A DNA stretch of 64,000 nucleotides from Devosia psychrophila. GTDB lineage: Bacteria; Pseudomonadota; Alphaproteobacteria; Rhizobiales; Devosiaceae. Within the stretch, counting starts at the first letter, position 1; each line of letters starts with the position of its first letter. Under the pieces are notes generated by a model. It saw nothing but the letters and a program-made list of their open reading frames with translations. It searched no databases and was not told the DNA's origin. Of the stretch, positions 56,339-64,000 are shown one piece after another. The stretch is from the NCBI RefSeq assembly GCF_000971275.1, contig NZ_LAPV01000192.1:18503-82502 (forward strand). Reading direction: 5' to 3'. A program made the position numbers and the translations under genes.

Positions 56339-56352
56339 TTGATCCCGGTCAA
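56339..56352. promoter_or_regulatory. perfect FNR-type box
   Basis: TTGAT-CCCG-GTCAA, in the 129-base gap between the divergent globin-like (minus) and hemerythrin-like (plus) genes, 62 bases ahead of the plus-strand ATG. It is the best FNR/NnrR match in the window. Confidence 0.8.
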
Positions 56353-56413
56353 ACCCCCGGCAGATTGTGCTGCTATGTCTAGATAATGACAGACCATTCG
56401 GGAGCGCGCGACC

Positions 56414-56860
56414 ATGCTGCCAAGCTTTCGAATTGAAGCACTTGAGCTGAGCTACCAAGGATTGCTCGACCTCTGCGATCTGCTGGAGGTCATTGCCGAC
56501 GGACTGCCCCATGCGGATGGGCGTTTGTGCATCGGAACGGCAGATGCGCTCGAACCTCTGGTCGCAGCAACGCATGTTTTGGAAGAAGAAGTGCTGTTCC
56601 CCATGCTGGCTGCATCCAATCGAAGTGAATTGAAACACACCATGGCGCGCCTGCGACGAGAACACCTGTCCGATAGCTACACGGCCGAAGAGGTAAGCGA
56701 GGCCTTGCACAGCTTGGTGGCTGGTCGTCCAGCCCTGTCGCCCGATGCGATCGGCTATTTGCTGCGATCATTCTTTGAAGGAATGCGGCGGCACGTTCGC
56801 GGCGAGTTGGAACTCATTCGCCTGTTCCCGCCCGAATCCGACGGAAGGACGGTCCAGTGA
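56414..56860 (+). CDS. hemerythrin-like (HHE) protein
   Basis: A 148-aa helical protein. Candidate iron ligands: His/Glu in ATHVLEEEVLFPM, REH at about residue 84, and RRHVRGELELIRLFP, fitting the HHE iron-oxygen pattern. Likely an oxygen, NO or iron handling protein. The final ATGA overlaps nnrU (56857-56860), and an FNR box is upstream. Confidence 0.7.
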   Translation: MLPSFRIEALELSYQGLLDLCDLLEVIADGLPHADGRLCIGTADALEPLVAATHVLEEEVLFPMLAASNRSELKHTMARLRREHLSDSYTAEEVSEALHSLVAGRPALSPDAIGYLLRSFFEGMRRHVRGELELIRLFPPESDGRTVQ

Positions 56861-57543
56861 CGCAATTCATCGCTGCCCTGGTACTCTTCCTGGCGCTGCA
56901 CATGGTTCCGGCCATTCCAGCGTTGCGTGCTGCACTGGTCGCGGCAATGGGCCGCCGCGCTTATCTGATCGTTTATTCGCTAGCTTCCATTCTAGCTCTA
57001 GCTTGGCTGTTTCACGCGGCTTTGCGGCTCGATTTTATCCCGCTGTGGGACCCTGAGCCCTGGCATGCCTGGATACCCATTGTGCTAACTCCTCTGGGTC
57101 TGTTCTTCCTGGTGGCGGGCTTGTCCAGCCCAAATCCAGCCTCGATCACCTTTCGCAAGCCGGGTGCCGTACCCGGAGCTATCACCGCCATAACGCGCCA
57201 TCCGGTGCTCTGGGGCTTCGCCCTGTGGGCGGGCAGCCATCTTGTCGCAAACGGCGATTTACGCAGCGTGCTGCTGTTCGGCATCCTGTTCGCTTATTCC
57301 ATACTGGGCATGTTCATGATCGACCGGCGAGCGCGCCGGCGGCTGGGAGATCAGTGGCCGCCGCTTGCCAAGAGCACCTCGGCTTGGCCCTTCCGAGCTG
57401 TGCTGGCGGGAAAAACTCGACTACGCGTTGATGTCCCTATGATTATGGCGATCTCGACAAGCGCCTTGCTTACAGCGTGGCTACTGCTCGGTGGTCACGC
57501 GATGCTGTTCGGCGCCGACCCTTTGAGCATGGTGGCCGGCTGA
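56857..57543 (+). CDS. nnrU: NnrU family membrane protein
   Basis: A 228-aa protein with about six helices: AYLIVYSLASILALAWLFHA, AITAITRHPVLWGFALWAGS and DRRARRRLGDQW. NnrU is required for nitrite/NO reduction in some denitrifiers, by an unknown mechanism; the fold is related to isoprenylcysteine methyltransferase-like membrane proteins. Coupled to both neighbours (ATGA overlaps). Confidence 0.88.
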   Translation: MTQFIAALVLFLALHMVPAIPALRAALVAAMGRRAYLIVYSLASILALAWLFHAALRLDFIPLWDPEPWHAWIPIVLTPLGLFFLVAGLSSPNPASITFRKPGAVPGAITAITRHPVLWGFALWAGSHLVANGDLRSVLLFGILFAYSILGMFMIDRRARRRLGDQWPPLAKSTSAWPFRAVLAGKTRLRVDVPMIMAISTSALLTAWLLLGGHAMLFGADPLSMVAG

Positions 57544-58889
57544 TGCACGACGACCTTATCGAACGCTACGCCGCACCCGTACCGCGCTACACCAGCTATC
57601 CCACGGCGCCACATTTCCATGCCGGAGTCACCTCGCAGACCTATGCACGCTGGCTAGGCGAAGTGACCCAAAGCGTCGCCATCTCGCTGTATATTCACGT
57701 GCCCTATTGTGATCGCCTCTGCTGGTTTTGTGGCTGCCACACCAAGCACACGCTGCGCTACGAACCCATCACCAGCTATCTCGATGCGCTTTATGCCGAA
57801 ATAGACTGGGTTTCCGAAAGGCTCGCCGGCAACGGCATGGTCAGCGCAATCCATCTTGGCGGCGGCTCGCCGACCATGCTGACTCCCGATGACATGGCCA
57901 GGCTGAAAGCCCATCTCGCTGCCCGTTTTCAGATTGCCAGCGATGTCGAAATCAGTATCGAGATCGACCCCAACGATCTAGGCGAGGATCGCTTCGATGC
58001 CATGGCGTCATTCGGGCTGACGCGCGCCAGCGTCGGCGTGCAGGATTTCGACCCTCGCGTACAGCGGGCCATCAATCGCATTCAGAGCTTCGAACAGACC
58101 AAGCATGTGATCGATCAGGTTCGCGCCCGGGGCGTTCATTCGGTCAATGTCGACGTGCTATATGGCTTGCCCTACCAGACCCTCGAAAGCATTGAAGCGA
58201 CTATCGGACAGGTGCTGTCATTGACTCCAGACCGCACAGCGCTCTTTGGCTATGCGCATGTGCCGTGGCTAAAAAAGCACCAGCAGATGATCCCAGACGC
58301 GGCCCTGCCGAACATCCCCGCCCGCTTTGCCCAATCCATGCTCGCCGCACAGCTCCTGAATGGCGGAGGTCTGCAATCGATCGGCTTCGACCACTTCGCC
58401 CGTAGCACCGATAGCCTGGCAATCGCTGCCGCAAAGGGTCGATTGCGTCGCAACTTTCAGGGTTACACGGACGACGGGGCGGACCTGCTGATCGGCCTTG
58501 GTGCCTCCGCTATCGGCCAGCTGCCGCAAGGCTATGTGCAGAACATAACGGTCACCGGAGATTATCAGAAAGCAGCGTTTTCAGGGACTGGCACGACGAG
58601 CCGCGGTTTCGCTCTGACGACGGCGGATAGACTCCACGGCTATGCCATCGAAGCTCTGTTGTGTCGGTTTTCCCTGCGCCGCGATGAACTGCAGCAATTT
58701 GGCGCAGCCGGTCGAAGTCTGTTTGAGCGCGCCCGTGCGATCACCGCGCAAGACGATGACGGCATGACGACCGCCGACGCGGAATGCTTTGCCATTACCG
58801 ACCGAGGCCGTCCCTTCGTGCGTGCCATTGCAGCAAAATTCGACACATATCTCGGCGAGGGTCCAGCGCGCCACTCTCTAGCTGTCTAG
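57543..58889 (+). CDS. hemN: oxygen-independent coproporphyrinogen III dehydrogenase
   Basis: A 448-aa radical-SAM enzyme for anaerobic heme synthesis. The iron-sulfur motif is YCDRLCWFCGCHT, with SLYIHVPYC upstream and IHLGGGSPTML downstream. PRYTSYPTAPHF begins the HemN subfamily, separating it from HemW. ATG 57543 overlaps the nnrU stop (TGATG), and the frame is otherwise open to 57477. Confidence 0.93.
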   Translation: MHDDLIERYAAPVPRYTSYPTAPHFHAGVTSQTYARWLGEVTQSVAISLYIHVPYCDRLCWFCGCHTKHTLRYEPITSYLDALYAEIDWVSERLAGNGMVSAIHLGGGSPTMLTPDDMARLKAHLAARFQIASDVEISIEIDPNDLGEDRFDAMASFGLTRASVGVQDFDPRVQRAINRIQSFEQTKHVIDQVRARGVHSVNVDVLYGLPYQTLESIEATIGQVLSLTPDRTALFGYAHVPWLKKHQQMIPDAALPNIPARFAQSMLAAQLLNGGGLQSIGFDHFARSTDSLAIAAAKGRLRRNFQGYTDDGADLLIGLGASAIGQLPQGYVQNITVTGDYQKAAFSGTGTTSRGFALTTADRLHGYAIEALLCRFSLRRDELQQFGAAGRSLFERARAITAQDDDGMTTADAECFAITDRGRPFVRAIAAKFDTYLGEGPARHSLAV

Positions 58890-59447
58890 CGCCGCTCACC
58901 TTGCCACTCACGAGTTGGGGGATTGCCTGGCAGGCCAAGTAGATCGATGGCGCGCGCAGCAAGATGGTCCACCAGTTCTGCCAAGCTTTGCGGCCGCGCA
59001 TAAAATGCGGGAACCGGCGGCATGACAATCGCACCCATCTCAGTGGCTGCCACCATGTTGCGCAGATGGCCAAGATGAAGCGGGGTTTCCCTCCCCACCA
59101 ACACCAGACGGCACCGCTCCTTCAGATGAACGTCGGCAGCGCGCACGATGAGCGTGTCGGCAATTCCCGTGGCAATAGCGGCCAGCGTGTGCATGGAGCA
59201 CGGCACGACCAGCATGACCGCTGAGACAAAGGACTGCTCGCGATGCTTGCATCAATGTCGTCGAAAGAATGTACGACACGCGCCAGTGCGCGTACCTGGG
59301 CAACAGCATCCTGACCCACTTCATGTGCCAAGGTTCGCTCGGCCGTCGGTGAAAGCACAAGTTTGAAATACCGGCGATCCGCTGCATGATCCTCAACCCG
59401 ATGGTGGCGCCCAAAACACCTGACATGGCAACAACCACCCGCGTCAC
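58886..59447 (-). pseudogene. ubiX: flavin prenyltransferase UbiX, frameshifted
   Basis: Three frames together give a UbiX: TRVVVAMSGVLGATIGLRIM (start, from GTG 59447), then KLVLSPTAERTLAHEV and RVVHSFDDIDASIASS in another frame, then LVVPCSMHTLAAIATG with RETPLHLGHLRNMVAATEM in a third. At least two frameshifts. UbiX makes the prenylated FMN cofactor of UbiD, whose 3' tail lies immediately upstream. Confidence 0.85.
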
Positions 59448-59517
59448 GTCGAACGCCCTTACTGGCCGAGTCCGCCCCAAATGGCATCGACCCGGCCCAT
59501 CACCTCCAGCGACATAC

Positions 59518-59640
59518 TCAAAACCCTGCCCAATTCACGGCTGGTTCAGCTCCGGTCTTGTCAACGGCATCGAGCCCCATTTTTTCGCCCAAGCCCGGCT
59601 TGCGCAATGCGAAGTCGAGATAGTCGATGGGCGTATCCGA
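59518..59640 (-). pseudogene. ubiD: UbiD decarboxylase C-terminal remnant
   Basis: Reads TPIDYLDFALRKPGLGEKMG then LDAVDKTGAEPAVNWAGF and stops at 59518. This is the C-terminal end of 3-octaprenyl-4-hydroxybenzoate decarboxylase-type UbiD. The rest is missing and the reading passes straight into ilvD sequence near 59645, so a deletion joined two genes. UbiX follows in the same orientation. Confidence 0.7.
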
Positions 59641-59644
59641 TATG

Positions 59645-60594
59645 GAGGTCTACTGCCATGAATCGCCGGAGGGCTTCAAATCGCGAATGGTGGGCACCTG
59701 CTGCCGCACTCGTTCGAAATCATCGAGTTCCCAATCGACGCCTGCTGCACGGCGATAGCTAGGTAATGGAACTCCGCATTGGTCGAGCCACCGGTGGCCA
59801 TCACCAATGCCACGGCGTTTTCGATGGATTCCCGCGCACGATGTCCTTGGGCTTCAGGTGCTGCTCTACCGCGTTGACCAAAACCCGAGTCGATCGATCC
59901 GCTGAGTTGGCCTTCTCGTGGTCAGGATTCGCCATCGTAGAGGATCCCAACAGCGAAATGCCCAGGGCTTTAAAGGACCCTGCCATCGTATTGGCAGTAT
60001 ACATTCCTCCGCATGAGCCGGTCGTTGGGTTCGCATTTTTTCGATGCCGTCGAAATCCTCCTCGCTCATGCGCCCGGCCATGTACGTGCCCCACCGCCAC
60101 AAAAGCAGAGACTATGGATAGATCTTCGCCTTTCCAGCGTCCTGGTTTGATCGTACCCCCGTACACATATATTGAAGGCACGTTGGCCCGGAGCATCCCA
60201 ATTAGTCCGCCGGCAAGGTTTTTGTCGCACCCACCGACAACGAGTACGCCGTCCATCCACTGGCCTTGTACTGACAACTCGACGCAGTCGCGATCACCTC
60301 GCGCGACACCAGGGAATACTTCATTCCCTCGGTTCCCATGGCCATCCCGTCAGAAATGGTCGGAACACCGAATATTTGGGGGTTGGCGCCCTCCGACTGG
60401 ATTGCGGTTGCTGCGGCATTCAAAAGCTTCTGAAGCCCGGCGTTACAGGGCGTTATGGTGGAGTGACCATTGTTAATCCCTATCATGGGTTTGTCGAAAT
60501 CGTCTGCGTTGTAACCCAAGCTGTAAAACATAGCCCGATTTGGTGAACGGGCAATTCCTTCCGTGATGTGGCAGGAGCGATCACTGTTGGGCAT
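59645..60594 (-). pseudogene. ilvD: dihydroxy-acid dehydratase IlvD, 5' part with frameshifts
   Basis: Starts at ATG 60594 with [15 protein letters not shown], then [13 protein letters not shown] and [19 protein letters not shown]; after a frameshift, [34 protein letters not shown] and SLLGSSTMA; then [20 protein letters not shown] and [17 protein letters not shown] in further frames. It ends in a fusion with ubiD sequence; the C-terminal third is absent. Decayed, not a working branched-chain amino-acid enzyme. Confidence 0.85.
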
Positions 60595-60758
60595 GCTGGC
60601 TCTCCACAAGGATGGCCACTAGAAGTCTCATGCCCAACGTTCCCTGCCTGGATTAGTTTATTTGCGGCAACCGGCGCTGGCATTTCGGGTTCGGGACTCG
60701 GTGCTTTGATTGTTCCGCACCACGAGCTAGACTCTCAGAAGGCACGGGAGAGATAGAA

Positions 60759-61277
60759 ATGCACATCGCAATTCGTACCCGGCTGCTGCCAGATAGAGCT
60801 CTCCCCCGGTATGCCTATTTGCCGGGGAAATTTGCTCATCCGATCCGTGATCCAGCGGGGCACAGCTTCGAAAATGGCCATGATCCTGAAATCACGTCGC
60901 CGTCTGACGATTTCGTGTGGGGCGCGGATTTGTTCAATCAGGGATATTACTGGGAAGCCCATGAGGCTTGGGAGCTTCTGTGGCAGCAGGCGGGTAAAGC
61001 AACACCCGAGCGTCTCTTTTACAAGGCCTTGATCCTGCTGGCCGCAGCTGGGGTTAAGCTACGCGAGGGCAAACCGCGCCCGGCATCCCGTCATTATGGA
61101 AGGGCGGCTGCTCATTTGCGTGCAGTGCAAGAACGAGGCGGCTATGAAACCGGCCTGACCCTGACTGTGGAGGAACTTATCAAGCAAATTGACCAGATTC
61201 CATCGGTCACACCCCCGCGCTCCTGTGAGCCGCAGGTTGTATTCTCATTCCTAGTGCTTCCTTCCGGACGACTTTGA
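60759..61277 (+). CDS. DUF309 domain protein
   Basis: A 172-aa helical protein: DLFNQGYYWEAHEAWELLWQ and LFYKALILLAAAGVKLREGK are the family signature, with conserved His and Glu in the first helix. An N-terminal extension of about 45 residues is not part of the domain. Function unknown; members are often small soluble proteins near metal or stress genes. Confidence 0.82.
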   Translation: MHIAIRTRLLPDRALPRYAYLPGKFAHPIRDPAGHSFENGHDPEITSPSDDFVWGADLFNQGYYWEAHEAWELLWQQAGKATPERLFYKALILLAAAGVKLREGKPRPASRHYGRAAAHLRAVQERGGYETGLTLTVEELIKQIDQIPSVTPPRSCEPQVVFSFLVLPSGRL

Positions 61278-61404
61278 CACAGAACAAAGACGCTTTCTGC
61301 CAGCACTGTAGGCTTGCGCCGGACAAGCCAGCAGATGCTTGGCTGACGCGCATCCCGTCCAAGCGGACTGTGCGTCTCCGCGTTTCTCAGAAAGCACAGC
61401 CACA

Positions 61405-61791
61405 ATGATCGATCAGCATGGCGTTTCAGTTGAGAAACGGGCGTGGCCGGCAATTCGACGTGGCCTGAAGTGCAAGTGCCCCAATTGCGGCAAGGGGTGG
61501 TTATTCCATCACTATCTTGAGCAGGTTAAACATTGTGCCAAATGCAACGAGCCGTTGGCGCATTACAATGTTGGCTTGTTCTTGCCGTTAGTGGTCATAA
61601 CCGTAGTGATCCATGTACTAGCATTCGTCATGCTGGAACTGGAGTTGAATGGGCACGGTAGTCCACTTTTGTATCTCTATGCTGTGGTCCCACTTTCCAT
61701 AATGCTGCCCATCGCAATATTACCCTCGTCGAAAGGCGCAATTTTGGGGTTGATGTGGGCAAAGGGATGGAGCGACGAACAGGATCGTTAA
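61405..61791 (+). CDS. DUF983 zinc-ribbon membrane protein
   Basis: A 128-aa protein: an N-terminal zinc ribbon (KCKCPNCGKGWLF and HCAKCNEPLAHY) followed by two transmembrane helices. Matches DUF983, often near cytochrome oxidase and denitrification genes. ATG 61405 is chosen; the frame is open from 61339. It converges with the second nirK, separated by 49 bases. Confidence 0.85.
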   Translation: MIDQHGVSVEKRAWPAIRRGLKCKCPNCGKGWLFHHYLEQVKHCAKCNEPLAHYNVGLFLPLVVITVVIHVLAFVMLELELNGHGSPLLYLYAVVPLSIMLPIAILPSSKGAILGLMWAKGWSDEQDR

Positions 61792-61840
61792 CATGATGCG
61801 GAGGCGCGGCCCGTGTCCTGCGCATGGGCTGCCTGCTGGA

Positions 61841-63016
61841 TCAATGTCCAGGCATCGATGAATCTGGCGGCTCGCCGATTGGACCAAAAATGTCCGGCTG
61901 CTCCTCACCTTCGACGATAAGGTAACCGGCCAGTCCGCGTTCTGCACGCGACAACGCATGATCCACCAGCACGTAGCGACCTGGAACCTCGCACTTAAAC
62001 TCCACGACCGCAGCACCGCCGGGTGGAACCGTGACCGTCTGAACATTGGTCAGCGGCGGGCTCGTGAGCGAGGCGTGCACATACACGCGATCAAATATCT
62101 CGCCAATCACATGGAAGGACGAGGTAAAGTTTGGGCCGCCCACTCCAAAGAAGATGCGAACGGTCTCACCAACATTGGCCTTAAGCGGAAAATGCTCCGT
62201 CAGAGCGCCGACGTGCCCGTTGAAGACGAAGTATTCGGGACGTTCGTTAAGCAGCTTATCATAGCTCTCGGTCAACAGTCCCGCAGTGCCGAATGGCTCC
62301 TCGGTATAGATCTCGCCCTGCATGACGTAGAATTCCCGATCAACCGGAGCCAGACCCTCTTCAGGCTCGACCATGATCATGCCGTACATGCCGCTGGCGA
62401 TATGCATGGCCACAGGCGGCACTGCGCAGTGATAGACATAAAGGCCCGGATTGAGCGCCTTGAAGCGGAAGGCAAATTCTTCACCTGGCATCGCCGTAGT
62501 GAGCACAGCACCGCCGCCCGGACCAGTCGTGGCATGGAAATCGACGTTGTGAGCCATCCAACTGTCTTCGGCATTCTTGAGATAGCACTCGACAGTGTCG
62601 CCGACGCGCACCCGGATGAATGGACCCGGCACGCGGCCATTAAAGGTCCAGAATCGGAAAGTGCTGTTGGAGTCGAGATGGGCCTCGAGCTCGATCGTCT
62701 CTAGGTCGATGCGAATGGTCTGAGGCTCTCGCCGGGTGATGGGGGGTGGTATATCGGCGGGATCGTGAGCAACGTCGTTATGCTCTGTCATACCCGGATT
62801 GATCTGATAAAGGCGTCCGCTCAAGCTGGTGGTGCCATGGGACATGTGCGATGTCTGCTGGCTGGCGACCGCGCTACCGGCATTCTGCGCTTCAGCCGTG
62901 CCGCCCAGTGCTCCAACAAAAGTCAGGCCTGCCGTCCCCGCCAAGAGGCTGCGCCGGCTGAGACCGTTGCCATTGTGCTGGGATTCCAACTTCTTATCGT
63001 CAGGATTGTCGTTCAT
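61841..63016 (-). CDS. nirK: copper-containing nitrite reductase, second type (AniA-like)
   Basis: A 391-aa enzyme with a twin-arginine-like signal LSRRSLLAGTAGLTFVGALG and two cupredoxin domains. Copper ligands in VDFHATTGPGG and YVYHCAVPPVAMHIASGMYG; domain 2 has SSFHVIGEIFDRVYV. The loop lengths differ from the 42-kb copy and resemble class II NirK. ATG 63016 is preferred (GGAGGAG 8 bases ahead). It is paired with a pseudoazurin 55 bases upstream. Confidence 0.93.
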   Translation of the reverse strand: MNDNPDDKKLESQHNGNGLSRRSLLAGTAGLTFVGALGGTAEAQNAGSAVASQQTSHMSHGTTSLSGRLYQINPGMTEHNDVAHDPADIPPPITRREPQTIRIDLETIELEAHLDSNSTFRFWTFNGRVPGPFIRVRVGDTVECYLKNAEDSWMAHNVDFHATTGPGGGAVLTTAMPGEEFAFRFKALNPGLYVYHCAVPPVAMHIASGMYGMIMVEPEEGLAPVDREFYVMQGEIYTEEPFGTAGLLTESYDKLLNERPEYFVFNGHVGALTEHFPLKANVGETVRIFFGVGGPNFTSSFHVIGEIFDRVYVHASLTSPPLTNVQTVTVPPGGAAVVEFKCEVPGRYVLVDHALSRAERGLAGYLIVEGEEQPDIFGPIGEPPDSSMPGH

Positions 63017-63071
63017 CTCGAATACTCCTCCTTGATAACGAAAGGGTCGCCCCGCAGTGACCGTTCTCAGG

Positions 63072-63545
63072 CTATTGCGTGGCTGCCGCTTCGCCCTTGC
63101 TGTCTTCCGCCAGCGCAATCAGATCAAGGAGACGGTCTTCGGGGCGGGTAGGAAGCTTCTCTACTTCCGCCGGGTCCAGCGCCGCCGGAGCATCACCCAC
63201 CTGGATAAGGCCCACCATGCCCAGGCCTACGTGGGGCAGGCATTTGTATGCATAGAAACCCTCCGTATCGAATGTGACGGTAATCTCTTGGTTGATCTTG
63301 CCCTTCCAGGGCTCGGCGCCCTCTGGCATCAGGGTCAGGATGGATTCGGCATTGTGCCCCTTATTGGTCGGGACAAATGTGACGGTGTCGCCGGGCGCTA
63401 TCTTGAGGAAGGCAGGCTCGAACTGCATGGAGCGACCCTCGGCGTCCTTGTTCACCATCTGGACCTGATGATCTGCAGCGAAAGTAGGGGTGGCGAGCAT
63501 CAGCCCCGCCAATGCGCCGACGACGAAGAGTGATGTGGATTTCAT
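63072..63545 (-). CDS. pseudoazurin, second copy
   Basis: A 157-aa periplasmic blue-copper protein: signal peptide ending PTFAAD, FVPTNKGHNAESI, and YKCLPHVGLGMVGLIQVG with the Cys, His and Met ligands. It differs from the copy at 41.4 kb in sequence and in a longer C-terminus. It is upstream of the second nirK on the same strand, as its likely electron donor. Confidence 0.92.
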   Translation of the reverse strand: MKSTSLFVVGALAGLMLATPTFAADHQVQMVNKDAEGRSMQFEPAFLKIAPGDTVTFVPTNKGHNAESILTLMPEGAEPWKGKINQEITVTFDTEGFYAYKCLPHVGLGMVGLIQVGDAPAALDPAEVEKLPTRPEDRLLDLIALAEDSKGEAAATQ

Positions 63546-63892
63546 TCATGTTCTCCTGTTCGCGAGATATCTGTCAGGACGCACCGTTAGCAGCCAGACA
63601 TGGTTAGTTAACGGGTGAAGGCCTCGATCGTTCATTCCGAGGCAGCGCGCCCCCGAGTTAAACGAAGGCAATGACAGATGGAATGGTGGGAAACGGTTGC
63701 ACGACCAAGCGGATCTGCCCCCGCCAGTCCCGGTGCCAAGCTGGCGGGGACAAAAATGATCAGATCGAGGCGCAGGGCGCGCTCGACATGATCCTTGCGC
63801 GAACGCAAGGACGCCATTCGTGGGTAATCCCCCCTCTGATCAATCGGGTTTAAAAGTAGAATTTTCTCGGCAATATGAACGAGGAGATTTTG
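63546..63892. other. 347 bases without a recognised gene
   Basis: Between the pseudoazurin start and an IS3 orfA. Contains a perfect 9-bp dyad CCCCGCCAG / CTGGCGGGG (63719-63749) with no T-run, and part of it is presumably the left end of the insertion sequence and its terminal repeat. Small open frames show no signature. Confidence 0.5.
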
Positions 63893-64000
63893 ATGAAGAT
63901 GACGAGATATAGCGAACCCCAGATCCTGGCGATCCTGCGCCAGGCCGAAGGTGGGGTTGGGGTGTCCGATCTGTGCCGAGATTATGGGATGAGCACTGCC
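63893..64000 (+). mobile_element. IS3-family orfA, 3'-truncated by the window edge
   Basis: 36 codons are visible from ATG 63893 with GAGGAG upstream: MKMTRYSEPQILAILRQAEG then VSDLCRDYGMSTA, the HTH start of an IS3-family (IS407-like) OrfA. It looks intact as far as it goes, unlike the older remnants at 31 and 41 kb. Confidence 0.8.

Noticed and set aside
61278..61404. TTGAC-ACAG-AACAA at about 61.28 kb as an FNR box
   Set aside because: Only half of the dyad matches and it is far from any clear target; too weak to list.
63719..63749. GC-rich dyad as a terminator
   Set aside because: No T-run on either strand after the stem.

Overview
The window looks like chromosomal DNA of a high-GC alphaproteobacterium, probably a Devosia-like member of the Hyphomicrobiales. 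This is inferred from the dnaG-rpoD pair, the style of the RpoD, the pstSCAB-phoU-phoB locus and the FNR/NnrR-type denitrification genes. No 16S rRNA gene is present to confirm it.

Layout. (1) 1-30.1 kb is mostly core: the 3' part of dnaG, rpoD, small conserved genes, an LLM flavin oxidoreductase broken by an in-frame amber codon, a large OmpA-family protein, yjbQ/TSUP, a sugar-acid FAH plus aldehyde dehydrogenase pair, two small DMT exporters, a PLP aminotransferase facing a rhodanese and a MocR regulator that share TGATACAA-type sites, an MFS exporter with an extra C-terminal domain, and pstS-pstC-pstA-pstB-phoU-phoB behind a double Pho box. (2) At 30.3 kb a tRNA-Ile(CAU) gene is followed by a decayed integrase and an IS3 remnant, marking the edge of an acquired region. 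(3) 31.5-40.5 kb is a light-related island. A UbiB-like kinase, a renalase-like flavoprotein, DUF3429, a damaged DUF2256 and DUF427 form one block. Next to it are two divergent units: photoactive yellow protein (PYP) - PAS-PAS-GGDEF diguanylate cyclase - p-coumarate-CoA-ligase-like enzyme on the minus strand, and PAS-GGDEF-EAL - BLUF photoreceptor on the plus strand. (4) 40.5-41.3 kb holds more IS3 relics. (5) 41.3-58.9 kb is a low-oxygen/denitrification block: pseudoazurin, nirK, nirV, an NnrR-type regulator, nnrS, DUF59 and DUF2249 proteins, a cbb3 oxidase (ccoNOQP) with ccoI and ccoS, a hemerythrin-like protein, nnrU and hemN, with FNR-type boxes. (6) 58.9-60.6 kb is a run of broken genes (ubiX, the tail of ubiD, ilvD). 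(7) 60.7-63.5 kb has DUF309, DUF983 and a second nirK with its own pseudoazurin. The window ends inside a new IS3 orfA.

The most striking content is the PYP/BLUF/c-di-GMP cluster. Two chemically different blue-light sensors (p-coumarate thioester and flavin) each sit beside a c-di-GMP enzyme and are transcribed away from a common control region that contains a perfect 7-bp dyad. The inference is that light, read through two channels, sets c-di-GMP level, perhaps to choose between motile and attached life. The neighbouring denitrification genes suggest a cell that also meets low oxygen. Pairing of each sensor with its enzyme is inferred from gene order only.
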